Source: Stagnimonas sp. (GTDB lineage: Bacteria; Pseudomonadota; Gammaproteobacteria; Nevskiales; Nevskiaceae). Taken from it: DNA of 64,000 nt. The notes below the pieces were generated by a model, which had not been told where the DNA came from, made no database searches, and was given only the letters and a program-made list of their open reading frames with translations. Location of the stretch: positions 1 to 64,000 of the forward strand of contig JAUSQI010000063.1 in NCBI GenBank assembly GCA_030652575.1, in the 5' to 3' direction. A program made the translations under genes and the position numbers. Shown in pieces: positions 17,926 through 26,864 of this stretch (position 1 is its first letter; each line of letters opens with the position of its first letter).

Positions 17926-18549
17926 TCAGCGATCAACACCTTGTTCGATCCACATGCCGACGCCCGCTGCCTGGTCCACAGCCCCTGGCAATTGTTCCGC
18001 TTCGGGCGGCATGGCAGCGCAGCCGCCGTAGAGCTTGAGGCGATGGTGCCGGCCGTCCAGCTGCCATTCGACTTCGCTGCTGGGCATGTCGGTGGTGACG
18101 GCCCCGCAGCCCGGCTGGCCGGGGCGGTAGATGTCTTTCAATGCGGCCACCTTCGGCTGGCGCAACAGACTCAGCAGCGCGTCCAGCGCTGCGCCCCCGG
18201 CCTGGCCCTGCTGCTCGCCCAGCGCGGCGACGAAACGCTCGCCGTTGAACGTGACGCGACCACCGCCGTCGATGCGCACCGTGTATTGCGGGCAGCGCCC
18301 GAAGCAGGCGCCGCGCTTGAGCTGCACGTAGAAATCGCCTGCTGCCGGGCTGGCGGCATCGGCGGGTGCTTTTTTGGCTACCGACGGCTGTGTCGTGACG
18401 CGGCCGGGACTGGTTTTTTCGGCGTCCGAAGCTGTCGGAATATCCGCGGCCTTGACCACGCCGGTTGCCGGTTTCTCGGCCGCGACACAGGCCGAGAGCC
18501 CGAGCAGAAACACCACCGATGTGCACCGTGCCGTGTTGATCGTCTTCAT
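17926..18549 (-). CDS. DUF6438-like lipoprotein
   Basis: A 207-residue predicted lipoprotein (lipobox LLGLSAC, Cys near residue 21). The C-terminal half begins FYVQLKRGACFGRCPQY, which matches the DUF6438 pattern with paired cysteines, continues through a beta-rich region and has a third cysteine in GQPGCGAV. I chose ATG 18549 because a GAGGAG ribosome site sits 8-10 nt upstream; an in-frame GTG at 18558 overlaps that site. Function unknown. Confidence 0.7.
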   Translation of the reverse strand: MKTINTARCTSVVFLLGLSACVAAEKPATGVVKAADIPTASDAEKTSPGRVTTQPSVAKKAPADAASPAAGDFYVQLKRGACFGRCPQYTVRIDGGGRVTFNGERFVAALGEQQGQAGGAALDALLSLLRQPKVAALKDIYRPGQPGCGAVTTDMPSSEVEWQLDGRHHRLKLYGGCAAMPPEAEQLPGAVDQAAGVGMWIEQGVDR

Positions 18550-18569
18550 GTTGCGCACTCCTCAAGACC

Positions 18570-18603
18570 AAAAAAATCCCGGGACGGTCACCCGTCCCGG
18601 GAT
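18570..18603 (-). terminator. rho-independent terminator of the M36 peptidase gene
   Basis: On the minus strand a perfect 12-bp stem (ATCCCGGGACGG facing CCGTCCCGGGAT) with a 4-nt loop is followed by seven Ts (the A-run 18570-18576 on the plus strand). It begins 22 nt after the peptidase stop codon. Confidence 0.92.
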
Positions 18604-18624
18604 GCTATGCCTAGCGTCTGAACG

Positions 18625-21600
18625 TCAGACCCGGCGACGGCGGCGCAGTGCGATCGCGGCAAAGGCAGGCAGCAGCAGCCAGAACCCGAACGCGCCGCCC
18701 TGGCCCGTCAGGTTCACCAGCGCGGGATTGGCAGCGACCGTCACCGTATCGGTCGCGGTGCCGCCGCTGCTGTCGGTCACCGTCACCTGGAACACATAGG
18801 TGCCCGCTATCGGCAGGGTGGTGGTGGCCTGCACGCTGGCGGCACTGAACACCGTCGTCGGCGGGCCGCTCAGCTGCGTCCAGCTGTAGCTGAGCGCATC
18901 GCCGTCCGGGTCGCTGGAGCCGCTGCCATCGAGCGTCACCGGGTTGAGCGCAATCACTTGGCTGTCGGTGCCGGCGTTGGCCACCGGCAAGCGGTTCACC
19001 GTCACGGTGACCGTATCGCTGCCGCTGATGCCCAGCGCATCGGTCACCGTCAGCGTGAACACGTACGATCCCGGCGCCGTCGGTGCCACCGAGGCCGAGG
19101 CCTGCGTGGCATTAGCGATGGGCGTGCTGACCCCGGCGGTCTGCGTCCAGGCGTAGCTCAGGGCATCGCCGTCGGCATCGCTCGACGCGCTGCCGTCCAG
19201 CGTGGCGGTGCCACCCGGCTCGATCACGCGGTCCGCCCCTGCGTTCGCCACCGGCGCACGGGTGACGATGAGCGTCACCGTGTCGGTGCTGGTCACGGCG
19301 CGCACATCGGTCACGGTCAGCGTGAACCCATAGCTACCTGCGGCCAGTGGCGCGACCGAGGCCGAGGCCTGGTTGGCGTCGCTGATCGGCGTGGTGGTGC
19401 CCGCCGTCTGCGTCCAGGCATAGCTCAGGGCGTCGCCATCCGGGTCGCTGGAGGCGGTGCCGTCGAGCGTGGCCACGCTGCCGAGCACGATCACGCCGTC
19501 CGCACCCGCACTGGCAACCGGAGCGCGGTTGTCGCTGACGCTGTCTTCGGCGACGACCGCACTGAACGGCAGGTTGGTGATGCCGGTGAAGCTGACGTTG
19601 TCCACGCCCCAGCCGAAATCACCGACGCCGCCATCGCTGACGTGACGGAAGCGCAGCTGCACGGTCTTGCCGCTGTAGGCGGTGCCGAAACTCAGCACCA
19701 CCGGCTCCAGGAAGCCGTTGTTGGCAGCGAAGTTGTTGCCGACGAAGCCGACATGCTCGCCGCTGCCGTCGGGCGTTGCGGTGCCATCCGGCGCCAGCGC
19801 CACGAAAGTGCCGTTGTAGCCGTTGTTGCTGGTGAACGTGCCACCGGCATCGACGACATCGGCCCAGGTTGCACCGTTGTCGCTGCTGATTTCGAGAAGG
19901 CTGCCGTCGTAGCCGATCTGGTTGCCGGCGGCGTCGGTGCCGAGGAACTCGAACTGGTAGTAGTGCTCGAAACGCATCGAGAACTCGGCACGGCCCACGT
20001 TCAGCGGCGGCGTGGTCATGCGCACATCGGCATAGCTGCTGTTGTCCGGCGTGAACCAGAGCAGGCCGGTGTCGAAGGCCAGCGAGGGATCGTTGCCGTC
20101 TGCGACCGTCCAGCCGGTGCCGGTGCCGATCAGCGCGGGCGCCCAATCCTTCACGGCGGCTTCGGGCTGCTCCACGTCTTCGCTCGCGCGCAGGGCGGCA
20201 ACGATGTCGTAGTTGACCGTCAGCACCAGTTGCAGCGGGCCTGCTTCGACCACTTCGCCTGCGGTGCTGCCCGCCTGCGGGAAATCGATGCTCAGCGTCA
20301 GCTGCTCGGCCGTGGTGGTCGAGGCATTGAGCTTGACGGTGATGGTGCCGGTGACAGTGCCGCCATAGGTGACCGGTGCCGCCGCCGAAGCCGGGAAGGT
20401 GATGCTGCCGCCGTTGCCGAAGGTGGTGTCGCCGTCGGAGGTCAGCTGCGCCGTCACCGGCTGGGTGAGGTCCTGGGTGCCGGTGCTGCGCAGGGTCACG
20501 CTCAGCAGCGCGGTTTCGCCCGGGTCCAGTTCGCCGTCGTTGTCGATGAAGCCATCGGCCCCGTTGGCATAGCCGAAATCGATGTCGGCATCGACGACTT
20601 CGAATGCGCCGGCCTGCGCCACGAAGCTCTCGACCACACCCGTGTTGTTGGCGTCGTCGCGATCTGGCGCGACCGCGCCCACACCCATGCCGCGCTTGGC
20701 GAAGGCGGCGGCCATCAGGTTGAAGTCGGTCGCGTCCGTCACGTAGGCGGCCGCCAGCAGGCCGTCGCGTGCTTCCAGCAGCGTCGGCGCGTTCGGCGTC
20801 ATCTTCAGGCCCGCGATGATGTAGTTCTTCATCCGCGTCTGCGCCTGCGCAAAGCTGTTGCGCGGGTCGTTGAGCAGGCTGGCGTAGATTTCCCACAGCG
20901 TGTTGGCCCAGATCTCGCCGGTGTTGTGCACTTCGGAGTTGTCGGCACCGCTGGCGCCATAGGCGATCGGGGCGGTGGTCGGCAGCGGCACGCCATCCTC
21001 GATGTGCTTGAACGTCATCGGGAAGACCGACAGGCTGGTGGAATACGGCGCCCTGCGGATGCCGAAGTAGGCATTGCCCGCCGAGTAGTACGACTGCGGA
21101 TAGGCACCCTGGTAGAGGTCGTTGCCGCTCACATTGCGGTCTTCGGGACGCACCGTCAGCATCATGCCGCTGAAGTCCGCCCAGCCCTCGCCCATGCCGA
21201 CGCCCTGCTGGCTCGAAAGCCCCAGCGCGTCGCCCACCAGACGGTTGCTGGCGTAGTGGAACCATTCGTGCGCGACGATCTGTGCATCGACCGTGCTGTC
21301 GACATCCGCGTCGGTGCGCAGGCGCAGCCGGACGGTGACCGGATTCACGGCCTTGTCAGCGCGGATTTTCTGGCCGTCGGCCTGCGAAATGGCGAGCGTG
21401 CCGATGGTGATGCTGGCATCCGCTCCACCCAGGCCAGGTGCGGCGCCCGGCGCGTTGTTGGCGATGAGCACGCCGATGGCACCGGCGTCCTGCGCAAGAC
21501 GTGCCTTCACGGCGAAGCCGCAGACACCACGGTCGATGAGCACGACCTTGCCCGACACGTCTGCGGCATTGGTGAATGCCGTGCAGCCGTTGGCCGGCAC

Positions 21601-23265
21601 GCTCTCGATCAATACGCTGCTGACATCGAAGTTCTTGGCGCCGAACGAGGCGGTGTTGAACAGCGGGCTGTAGGCCGCTGCCGCCGTGGGCGTGACGGTG
21701 ACTTCGCCGTCCTGAAAGCCGTCCCACAGGTACTGCTGCATGCGCGGGTTGCCGCCATCCGGCGGCGTGCTCATGTTGGCGTTGTTGCGGCCGCTGAAAT
21801 CCTGCGCCTCGACCAGCAGCGCGTCGCCTTCGACACCGCCGCGACCGTAGTTGCTGGTTTGTCCGTTGCCGGCGGCCTCGTTGAAGCCGTTGTCGTACCA
21901 CCAGTCGTGCAGCCAGTTGTTGAGATAGAACAGGTCGACGATCGCGAACTGCCGCTGGCTGGCAGTGGTGGGGTCGGTGTCCGGCAGGTAGGGATAATCG
22001 AAGGTGCCGGCCGCGGTGATCGCACCGCGGATATCGGTGGTGCCCGGGTCGAAGCCCTGCCCTGTGGCCACCACCGTTTGGCCGGCACTGTTGACGCGTG
22101 TGGTGCCGAACAGATCGGCGTAGGCATCGACGTTGTTGCCGGTGGTTTCCGTGGCACCCGGCGGCAGCCAGGGGTCGTTTGTGGAGATCGGCCCGTTCTG
22201 CAGGCTCACCAGATTGGTCGCCGCCGCAACACGCGGCGCATTGGCATCGGCCGGCGTGCCGACGAAGGGATTTCCCGTATTGCCCAGCGGGCTGTCGAAG
22301 GGCTGGAACGGCGCCGTCGCATCGGCATAGGTGCGGTAGGTGTAGGCGTCGTAGGCGATCAGGCTTTTGCGGAACAGCACCTTGCCGTCGCGCGCGGAGA
22401 TGAGATAACCCATCGCGTATTCGTCGGCCAGATCCTGGCTCTGGGCATGGATTTCGGCATACCAGGCCGGCACCAGTTCACCGTTGAGCGGGTACCAGAA
22501 CTTGCGGCTGCGCTGCTCGCCGACCGGGCGGATTTCGCCGGTCAGTTTCTGCGCCTTGAACACGCCGTAGTTGCCCAGCGTGCGCTGGCCGCCGAAGGCC
22601 GTCGACTCCAGCGACTCGCCGCTGAGATCGGTGAACGCGATCGCCAGCGCCTGCTCGGCGGAAAGGCTGAAGCCGCTGCTGCGGAAAGACTTTGCCGCCG
22701 CAGAATCGGCGCTGGCGAAATTGCCGGAGGTGGCCACCAGCTTCATGCCGCGGTCCATCATCACGTTCACGCGCTTGCCGAACACCTCGATGCCGTCGTG
22801 CATCTGCTGGTAGCGGGCGATGATCGGCCCCTTCTGGGTTTCATGCACATCGACCAGCTTGGCATCGGCGATCGAGCGCTTGCTGACATTCAAGCGGGTG
22901 GCCTGGCGGCCGAGATAATCGCGCGCGGCGGCATCGGTCATCAGCTCGGCCTTCAGCGGTGCCAGCGCAGCGGTCTTGATGCCGGCATCGCTCCACAGAA
23001 AAGTGCTTGCGCCTTGTTTCGCATCCCATTGCGAGCGGTAGCCGCTCAGTGACGGCAGCGTGGCTGCGGGCAGTTTGAGGCTCACGCTGCGGCGCACGGC
23101 GCCGGTTTTGGCATCGCGCGACTTGCCGTTGAGACTCTTCAGAAGCGCCGGATCACTGACCGCCGCAAAGCCGGGCAAGGCATGGGTTTGGCCGGCCTGG
23201 CCTGCCAGTGCGGCAGACGCCGTGGTGAGTGCCGCGAACAAGGCCACGCAGAACTGCTTGAGCAT
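18625..23265 (-). CDS. secreted M36 (fungalysin-type) metallopeptidase with PA and PKD domains
   Basis: A 1546-residue secreted protease. Order: signal peptide (1-21), FTP-type propeptide, and a catalytic M36 domain with zinc motif H666-E-W-F-H670 and third ligand E693 in GEGWADF. A PA-like insert lies just before the catalytic core (DVSGKVVLIDRGVCGFAVK). Three PKD/Ig-like repeats follow near the C-terminus, each containing DPDGDALSYAWTQ or a variant. The tail is GQGG, then a hydrophobic stretch, then RRRRR, matching GlyGly-CTERM sorting signals. It is probably exported by type II secretion and trimmed by a rhomboid-type protease. The ATG has a GGGAGAG ribosome site. Possible role: extracellular protein degradation. 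Confidence 0.92.
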   Translation of the reverse strand: MLKQFCVALFAALTTASAALAGQAGQTHALPGFAAVSDPALLKSLNGKSRDAKTGAVRRSVSLKLPAATLPSLSGYRSQWDAKQGASTFLWSDAGIKTAALAPLKAELMTDAAARDYLGRQATRLNVSKRSIADAKLVDVHETQKGPIIARYQQMHDGIEVFGKRVNVMMDRGMKLVATSGNFASADSAAAKSFRSSGFSLSAEQALAIAFTDLSGESLESTAFGGQRTLGNYGVFKAQKLTGEIRPVGEQRSRKFWYPLNGELVPAWYAEIHAQSQDLADEYAMGYLISARDGKVLFRKSLIAYDAYTYRTYADATAPFQPFDSPLGNTGNPFVGTPADANAPRVAAATNLVSLQNGPISTNDPWLPPGATETTGNNVDAYADLFGTTRVNSAGQTVVATGQGFDPGTTDIRGAITAAGTFDYPYLPDTDPTTASQRQFAIVDLFYLNNWLHDWWYDNGFNEAAGNGQTSNYGRGGVEGDALLVEAQDFSGRNNANMSTPPDGGNPRMQQYLWDGFQDGEVTVTPTAAAAYSPLFNTASFGAKNFDVSSVLIESVPANGCTAFTNAADVSGKVVLIDRGVCGFAVKARLAQDAGAIGVLIANNAPGAAPGLGGADASITIGTLAISQADGQKIRADKAVNPVTVRLRLRTDADVDSTVDAQIVAHEWFHYASNRLVGDALGLSSQQGVGMGEGWADFSGMMLTVRPEDRNVSGNDLYQGAYPQSYYSAGNAYFGIRRAPYSTSLSVFPMTFKHIEDGVPLPTTAPIAYGASGADNSEVHNTGEIWANTLWEIYASLLNDPRNSFAQAQTRMKNYIIAGLKMTPNAPTLLEARDGLLAAAYVTDATDFNLMAAAFAKRGMGVGAVAPDRDDANNTGVVESFVAQAGAFEVVDADIDFGYANGADGFIDNDGELDPGETALLSVTLRSTGTQDLTQPVTAQLTSDGDTTFGNGGSITFPASAAAPVTYGGTVTGTITVKLNASTTTAEQLTLSIDFPQAGSTAGEVVEAGPLQLVLTVNYDIVAALRASEDVEQPEAAVKDWAPALIGTGTGWTVADGNDPSLAFDTGLLWFTPDNSSYADVRMTTPPLNVGRAEFSMRFEHYYQFEFLGTDAAGNQIGYDGSLLEISSDNGATWADVVDAGGTFTSNNGYNGTFVALAPDGTATPDGSGEHVGFVGNNFAANNGFLEPVVLSFGTAYSGKTVQLRFRHVSDGGVGDFGWGVDNVSFTGITNLPFSAVVAEDSVSDNRAPVASAGADGVIVLGSVATLDGTASSDPDGDALSYAWTQTAGTTTPISDANQASASVAPLAAGSYGFTLTVTDVRAVTSTDTVTLIVTRAPVANAGADRVIEPGGTATLDGSASSDADGDALSYAWTQTAGVSTPIANATQASASVAPTAPGSYVFTLTVTDALGISGSDTVTVTVNRLPVANAGTDSQVIALNPVTLDGSGSSDPDGDALSYSWTQLSGPPTTVFSAASVQATTTLPIAGTYVFQVTVTDSSGGTATDTVTVAANPALVNLTGQGGAFGFWLLLPAFAAIALRRRRRV

Positions 23266-23508
23266 TTTCTCTCTCCCTGAGATGACGAAGCCGGCGATTC
23301 ATTCGCACGGATATGGCACGCGTTTACTGGGTTCTACAGGCCGTTCGTCGCGTGCCGAAACGCTGGGTGGCAACCCCGCGTTCAAGCACGTCAAACAATC
23401 ACCGACACGGCCACTCGACCCGAATCTACGCCACAAGTTACTCGAAAACTACTATCAAGCGATGTGCCAAATGGCCTGTTGTTTCCCACTGTTTTTTCTG
23501 AACAGGAG

Positions 23509-23684
23509 TCAGTTGGCACCCGCATCGATCCACTGACCGATCAAGACCAGGCCTTCAGTATCGACGACATGGCTGGCGATCGGCGGCATGCGATCGCGCC
23601 GCCGCATGCGCTCCCACACCAGGCTCTGTGCCTTGTTGCCCGCGCGGATGCGCTGCGCGCTGGCGATCTGTAGAACTGTTGCAT
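23509..23684 (-). pseudogene. orphan C-terminus of a c-type cytochrome
   Basis: The minus-strand frame ending at 23509 reads LQIASAQRIRAGNKAQSLV, then RDRMPPIASHVVDTEG and LIGQWIDAGAN. This looks like the last ~50 residues of periplasmic c-type cytochromes, with the typical RMPPLA...VD...ALI.WI ending. No heme motif or N-terminus precedes it. A strong AGGAGG ribosome site and an ATG at 23684 lie just upstream but in a different frame (offset about 10 nt in). The simplest reading is a deletion scar that joins the start of one gene to the end of another. The rest of 23266-23508 shows nothing clear beyond presumed promoter DNA of the peptidase. Confidence 0.5.
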
Positions 23685-23714
23685 CGCACCCTCCTGACAA
23701 GACGCCGTGCGAAT

Positions 23715-23766
23715 GGTCTACCTCAACTGCGCCGCACCTGAATGGTGCGGCGCAGTTGATTAGACC
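23715..23766. terminator. long perfect hairpin terminator
   Basis: A perfect 16-bp stem (23723-23738 with 23744-23759, loop TGAAT) rich in GC, extended by an outer GGTCTA/TAGACC pairing (23715-23720 with 23761-23766). It overlaps the stop codon of the thioesterase gene (23760-23762). No T-run follows on the minus strand. Confidence 0.65.
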
Positions 23767-24191
23767 TTGGTCTTGCTCACCACGGCCATCGTCAGGCGTG
23801 AGATGCAGGCGAGCTGCCCCTTGTCGTCTTCGATGCGGATTTCCCACACCTGGGTCGTGCGGCCGATGTGTACGGGCCTCGCGGTGCCCGTGACGATGCC
23901 GCTGGTGACGCCGCGCAGATGGTTGGCGTTGATGTCGAGCCCCACCGCAAACGACTCGTTGGGATCCAGGCACATGTTGGCGGCAAGGCTGCCCAGCTCT
24001 TCGGCGAGCACCACGTTCGCACCGCCGTGCAGGCGACCCCAGGGCTGCACGGTGCGGTGATCCACCGGCAGGGTGCCGCGCACGAAGTCGTCGCCGATTT
24101 CGGTGACCACCAGGCCGATGTGTGCGCTCATCGACTTGGCCGAGAGTTTCTGCGTGGCTTCGAGGCCGGGGTTCCATTTCCAGATGCTCAT
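23760..24191 (-). CDS. hotdog-fold acyl-CoA thioesterase (YdiI/MenI-like)
   Basis: A 143-residue hotdog thioesterase. The core LHGGANVVLAEELGSLAAN, then VGLDINANHLRG and VWEIRIEDDKGQLACISRLT, closely follow the PaaI/YdiI layout, including the catalytic Glu in the LAEELGS segment. YdiI-type enzymes hydrolyse 1,4-dihydroxy-2-naphthoyl-CoA and other aromatic acyl-CoAs; without men genes nearby the substrate here is open. Start chosen at ATG 24191, with GGAGAAGG just upstream and a length matching the family; the frame runs longer upstream. Divergent from the gene at 24272 across 80 bp. Confidence 0.87.
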   Translation of the reverse strand: MSIWKWNPGLEATQKLSAKSMSAHIGLVVTEIGDDFVRGTLPVDHRTVQPWGRLHGGANVVLAEELGSLAANMCLDPNESFAVGLDINANHLRGVTSGIVTGTARPVHIGRTTQVWEIRIEDDKGQLACISRLTMAVVSKTKV

Positions 24192-24271
24192 GCCTTCTCC
24201 GTGGATTGAAAGTGCGAACGGCATCACAGTTGCTTGGTTAAACTGCCCGCCTCGCTGCTGCCCACTTTGCC

Positions 24272-24934
24272 ATGACTACCACGCCTTCAGTCCGCACCGC
24301 CCTTGTTGCCGGGGCCACCGGTGCCGTGGGCAGCGCCCTGCTGACCCGCCTGCTGGCCGATGCCCGTTACGGCAGCGTCAAGGTGCTGGTGCGCCGGCCG
24401 CTCGCGCAGTCGCACGCCAAGCTGGTGCAGCTGTTGCTCGACGACACCGGCCCGGCGCTGCTGGGGGCGAAGCTCGTGGCAGACGACGTGTTTTGCTGCC
24501 TCGGCACCACGCAGAAAAAAGCAGGCTCCAAGGCCGCGTTCGAGCGCATTGATTACCACCTGGTGTTGGAACTCGCCCGCGCCGCGCTGGCGCAGGGCGC
24601 CAGGCAGTTTCTGGTGGTGTCGTCAGTCGGCGCGTCGCTCAAGGGCTCGTCGTTCTACCTGCGTGTGAAAGCGCGCATGGAGCAAGCGGTGCTCGACCTC
24701 GGCTACGGCAGCGCGCACATCCTCCGGCCTTCGCTGCTCATCGCGGCCCGCGGCGAAAGACGCCCCGGCGAATGGCTGGCGCAGAAGATCGCGCCGCTCG
24801 TCGACCCGCTGCTCGCGGGCAGGCTCGCCATTTACCGCACGGTGCGGGCTGAAGACGTGGCCGACGCGATGGTGACGCTGGCGCTGCGCAACATCCCCGG
24901 CGGGCACACGCACCACTTGCCGTTACCAGATTAG
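24272..24934 (+). CDS. NAD(P)-binding Rossmann oxidoreductase (HTATIP2/YwnB-like)
   Basis: A 220-residue short epimerase-like protein. The dinucleotide loop is VAGATGAVGSALL (about 12-24), followed by VLVRRPL. VSSVGAS and SSFYLRVKARME (with the YxxxK-like pattern YLRVK) mark the substrate side. ILRPSLLIAARGERRPGEW is typical of NAD-dependent epimerase/dehydratase relatives. The substrate is unknown. The stop codon interlocks with that of the convergent aroE gene in the 4-nt TTAG at 24931-24934. Confidence 0.85.
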   Translation: MTTTPSVRTALVAGATGAVGSALLTRLLADARYGSVKVLVRRPLAQSHAKLVQLLLDDTGPALLGAKLVADDVFCCLGTTQKKAGSKAAFERIDYHLVLELARAALAQGARQFLVVSSVGASLKGSSFYLRVKARMEQAVLDLGYGSAHILRPSLLIAARGERRPGEWLAQKIAPLVDPLLAGRLAIYRTVRAEDVADAMVTLALRNIPGGHTHHLPLPD

Positions 24935-25821
24935 TCCTGCCCGATGCGGTTGGGATGCACCGGCTTGGGTGGCTGGCGATGGGTTTCGCCGCAGCCGGCC
25001 AGCTCCGGCTCGCGCAGGCTGACGAGCACGGGGTCCACATCTGGCTTGCTGCCGCGCCAGAGCGCGAAGGCCTCCGCCGCTTGCGCGACCAGCATGCCCA
25101 GACCGTCGGCGATCACCGCCGCGCCCTGCAACTTGGCCCAGGCCGCAAACGGCGCGTGGGCGCTGCCGTAGCTCAGGTCGTAGGCCGCACCGCCCGCCGC
25201 CAGCAACTGACCCGGCAGACGCGGTATCGCGCCAGCGTGGCCCGCGCTGGTGGCGTTGATGATGAGGTCGTAGCTGTCGCCTTTTAGCGCCAGATGCGTG
25301 CGCGGCACGATGTTGCCGAGCGGCTTGAAACGTTCGGCGAGTTCTTCGGGCTTCCAGGGATTGCGATTGGAAATCGCCAGCTCCTTGGGTTGGCGCGACA
25401 GCAGCGGTGCGATCAAGCCGCGCGCGGCACCACCCGCTCCCAGCAGCAGCACCGTCTTGCCTTCAAGCGCGATGCCGAGGCGATCCAGATCGGCCAGAAA
25501 GCCCGCGCCATCGGTGTTGTCGCCGGCCCAGCCGCTGTCGGTGCGCGTCAGCGTGTTGACGGCCCCGGCGCGCTCGGCGCGCTCGCTGATCGACTCACAC
25601 AGGCCCGCGACGGCGGTCTTGTGCGGCAGCGTCACGTTGATGCCGAGGTAGGGTTCGGCGTGCAGCTGCTTGAGCGTCTCAGCCAGCGCCGCCGGCATCA
25701 CCTCCAGCGCCTCGTAGCTCAGCTTGTCACCGGCCGCCCGGGCAAAGGCCGCGTGGATGAAGGGCGATTTGCTGTGGGCGATGGGCTGGCCGATGACGGC
25801 GTAGCGGTCGAGCTGGCTCAT
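24931..25821 (-). CDS. aroE: shikimate dehydrogenase
   Basis: A 296-residue enzyme that reduces 3-dehydroshikimate to shikimate with NADPH in aromatic amino-acid synthesis. Landmarks: substrate site SKSPFIHAAF, catalytic lysine in NVTLPHK, NTDGAGF, dinucleotide loop GAGGAARG and the NRN segment (ISNRNPWKP). ATG 25821 (MSQLDRY) overlaps the hemB stop as ATGA, so the two are translationally coupled. The frame is open further upstream inside hemB, but the coupled ATG gives the normal N-terminus. The C-terminal tail is about 20 residues longer than usual and Pro/His-rich. Confidence 0.96.
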   Translation of the reverse strand: MSQLDRYAVIGQPIAHSKSPFIHAAFARAAGDKLSYEALEVMPAALAETLKQLHAEPYLGINVTLPHKTAVAGLCESISERAERAGAVNTLTRTDSGWAGDNTDGAGFLADLDRLGIALEGKTVLLLGAGGAARGLIAPLLSRQPKELAISNRNPWKPEELAERFKPLGNIVPRTHLALKGDSYDLIINATSAGHAGAIPRLPGQLLAAGGAAYDLSYGSAHAPFAAWAKLQGAAVIADGLGMLVAQAAEAFALWRGSKPDVDPVLVSLREPELAGCGETHRQPPKPVHPNRIGQD

Positions 25822-26828
25822 GCCTTGCCCTCGCGCAACCATTGCGCCGCCTGCTTGGCGTAATAGCTCAGCACCAGATCGGCACCAGCACGGCGGAAGC
25901 ACAGCAACGCTTCCATCAGCGCCTTCTTCTCATCGAGCCAGCCATTGCCAATGGCGGCGCGCAACATCGCGTATTCGCCGCTCACTTGATACGCCGCCGT
26001 CGGCATGGCGAACTCGCGCTTCACGCGGCTGACGATGTCGAGATAGGGCATGCCGGGTTTCACCATCACGAGATCAGCGCCCTCAGCGATGTCCTGCGCC
26101 ACTTCGCGCAGCGCCTCGTCGGTATTGGCCGGGTCCATCTGGTAGTTGCGCTTGTCGCCCTTGAGCGCGCCGGTGGTGCCGACGGCATCGCGGAACGGGC
26201 CATAGAAGCTGCTGGCGTACTTGGCGGCGTAACTCATGATGAGCACGTCTTTGTAGCCATCGCGTTCGAGCACGCTGCGAATCTGCCCGACGCGGCCATC
26301 CATCATGTCGCTGGGAGCCACCATGTCGGCACCGGCGCGGGCGTAGCAGAGCGCTTGGCGACGCAGGATTTCGACCGTGGGGTCGTTGTCGACATTGCCG
26401 CGGGCGTCGAGCAGGCCATCGTGGCCATGCGTGGTGTAAGGGTCGAGGGCGATGTCGACCATCACGCCCAACTCCGGCACGGCAGCCTTGATCGCCTTGA
26501 TCGCGCGCGGCACCAGTCCATCGGCATTCAGCGCTTCGCGGCCGTCATCGGTTTTAAGGTTCTGCGGGATGACCGGGAACAGGGCGACGAGCTTGATACC
26601 GAGCGCGTGCAGGGCGCGGCACTCGTCCACCAGCTGCGCCAGTGCCAGGCGCGACACGCCGGGCATCGAGGCAATCGGCCCGGCCAGATCCCCTTCCGCC
26701 ACGAACAGCGGCTGGATGAGATGCTCGGGCGAAAGCTGCGTTTCGCGCACCATGTCGCGGATGAAGGCAGATTGGCGGGTGCGGCGCAGGCGGGCGTGGG
26801 GAAACTGTCCAGCGTTCAATGCGGTCAT
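25818..26828 (-). CDS. hemB: delta-aminolevulinic acid dehydratase (porphobilinogen synthase)
   Basis: A 336-residue HemB, which condenses two 5-aminolevulinate molecules to porphobilinogen in heme synthesis. The two active-site lysines are in MSYAAKYASSFYGPFRDA and VMVKPGMPYLD. The metal region reads DIALDPYTTHGHDG, with Asp/Thr in place of the zinc-binding cysteines, so this is the Mg-type enzyme known from Pseudomonas. The start ATG 26828 is divergent from the sterol-desaturase-like gene (36 bp apart). It is followed by aroE in a coupled operon. Confidence 0.97.
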   Translation of the reverse strand: MTALNAGQFPHARLRRTRQSAFIRDMVRETQLSPEHLIQPLFVAEGDLAGPIASMPGVSRLALAQLVDECRALHALGIKLVALFPVIPQNLKTDDGREALNADGLVPRAIKAIKAAVPELGVMVDIALDPYTTHGHDGLLDARGNVDNDPTVEILRRQALCYARAGADMVAPSDMMDGRVGQIRSVLERDGYKDVLIMSYAAKYASSFYGPFRDAVGTTGALKGDKRNYQMDPANTDEALREVAQDIAEGADLVMVKPGMPYLDIVSRVKREFAMPTAAYQVSGEYAMLRAAIGNGWLDEKKALMEALLCFRRAGADLVLSYYAKQAAQWLREGKA

Positions 26829-26864
26829 CCAGTAAGACGTGTTGGAGCGGCGATTATAGAAACC

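Noticed and set aside
18958-23052. Open frame of 1364 codons opposite the M36 peptidase
   Set aside because: Antisense shadow of a high-G+C gene; its product is His/Arg/Gly-rich low-complexity sequence without domains, whereas the opposite strand has clear protease motifs.
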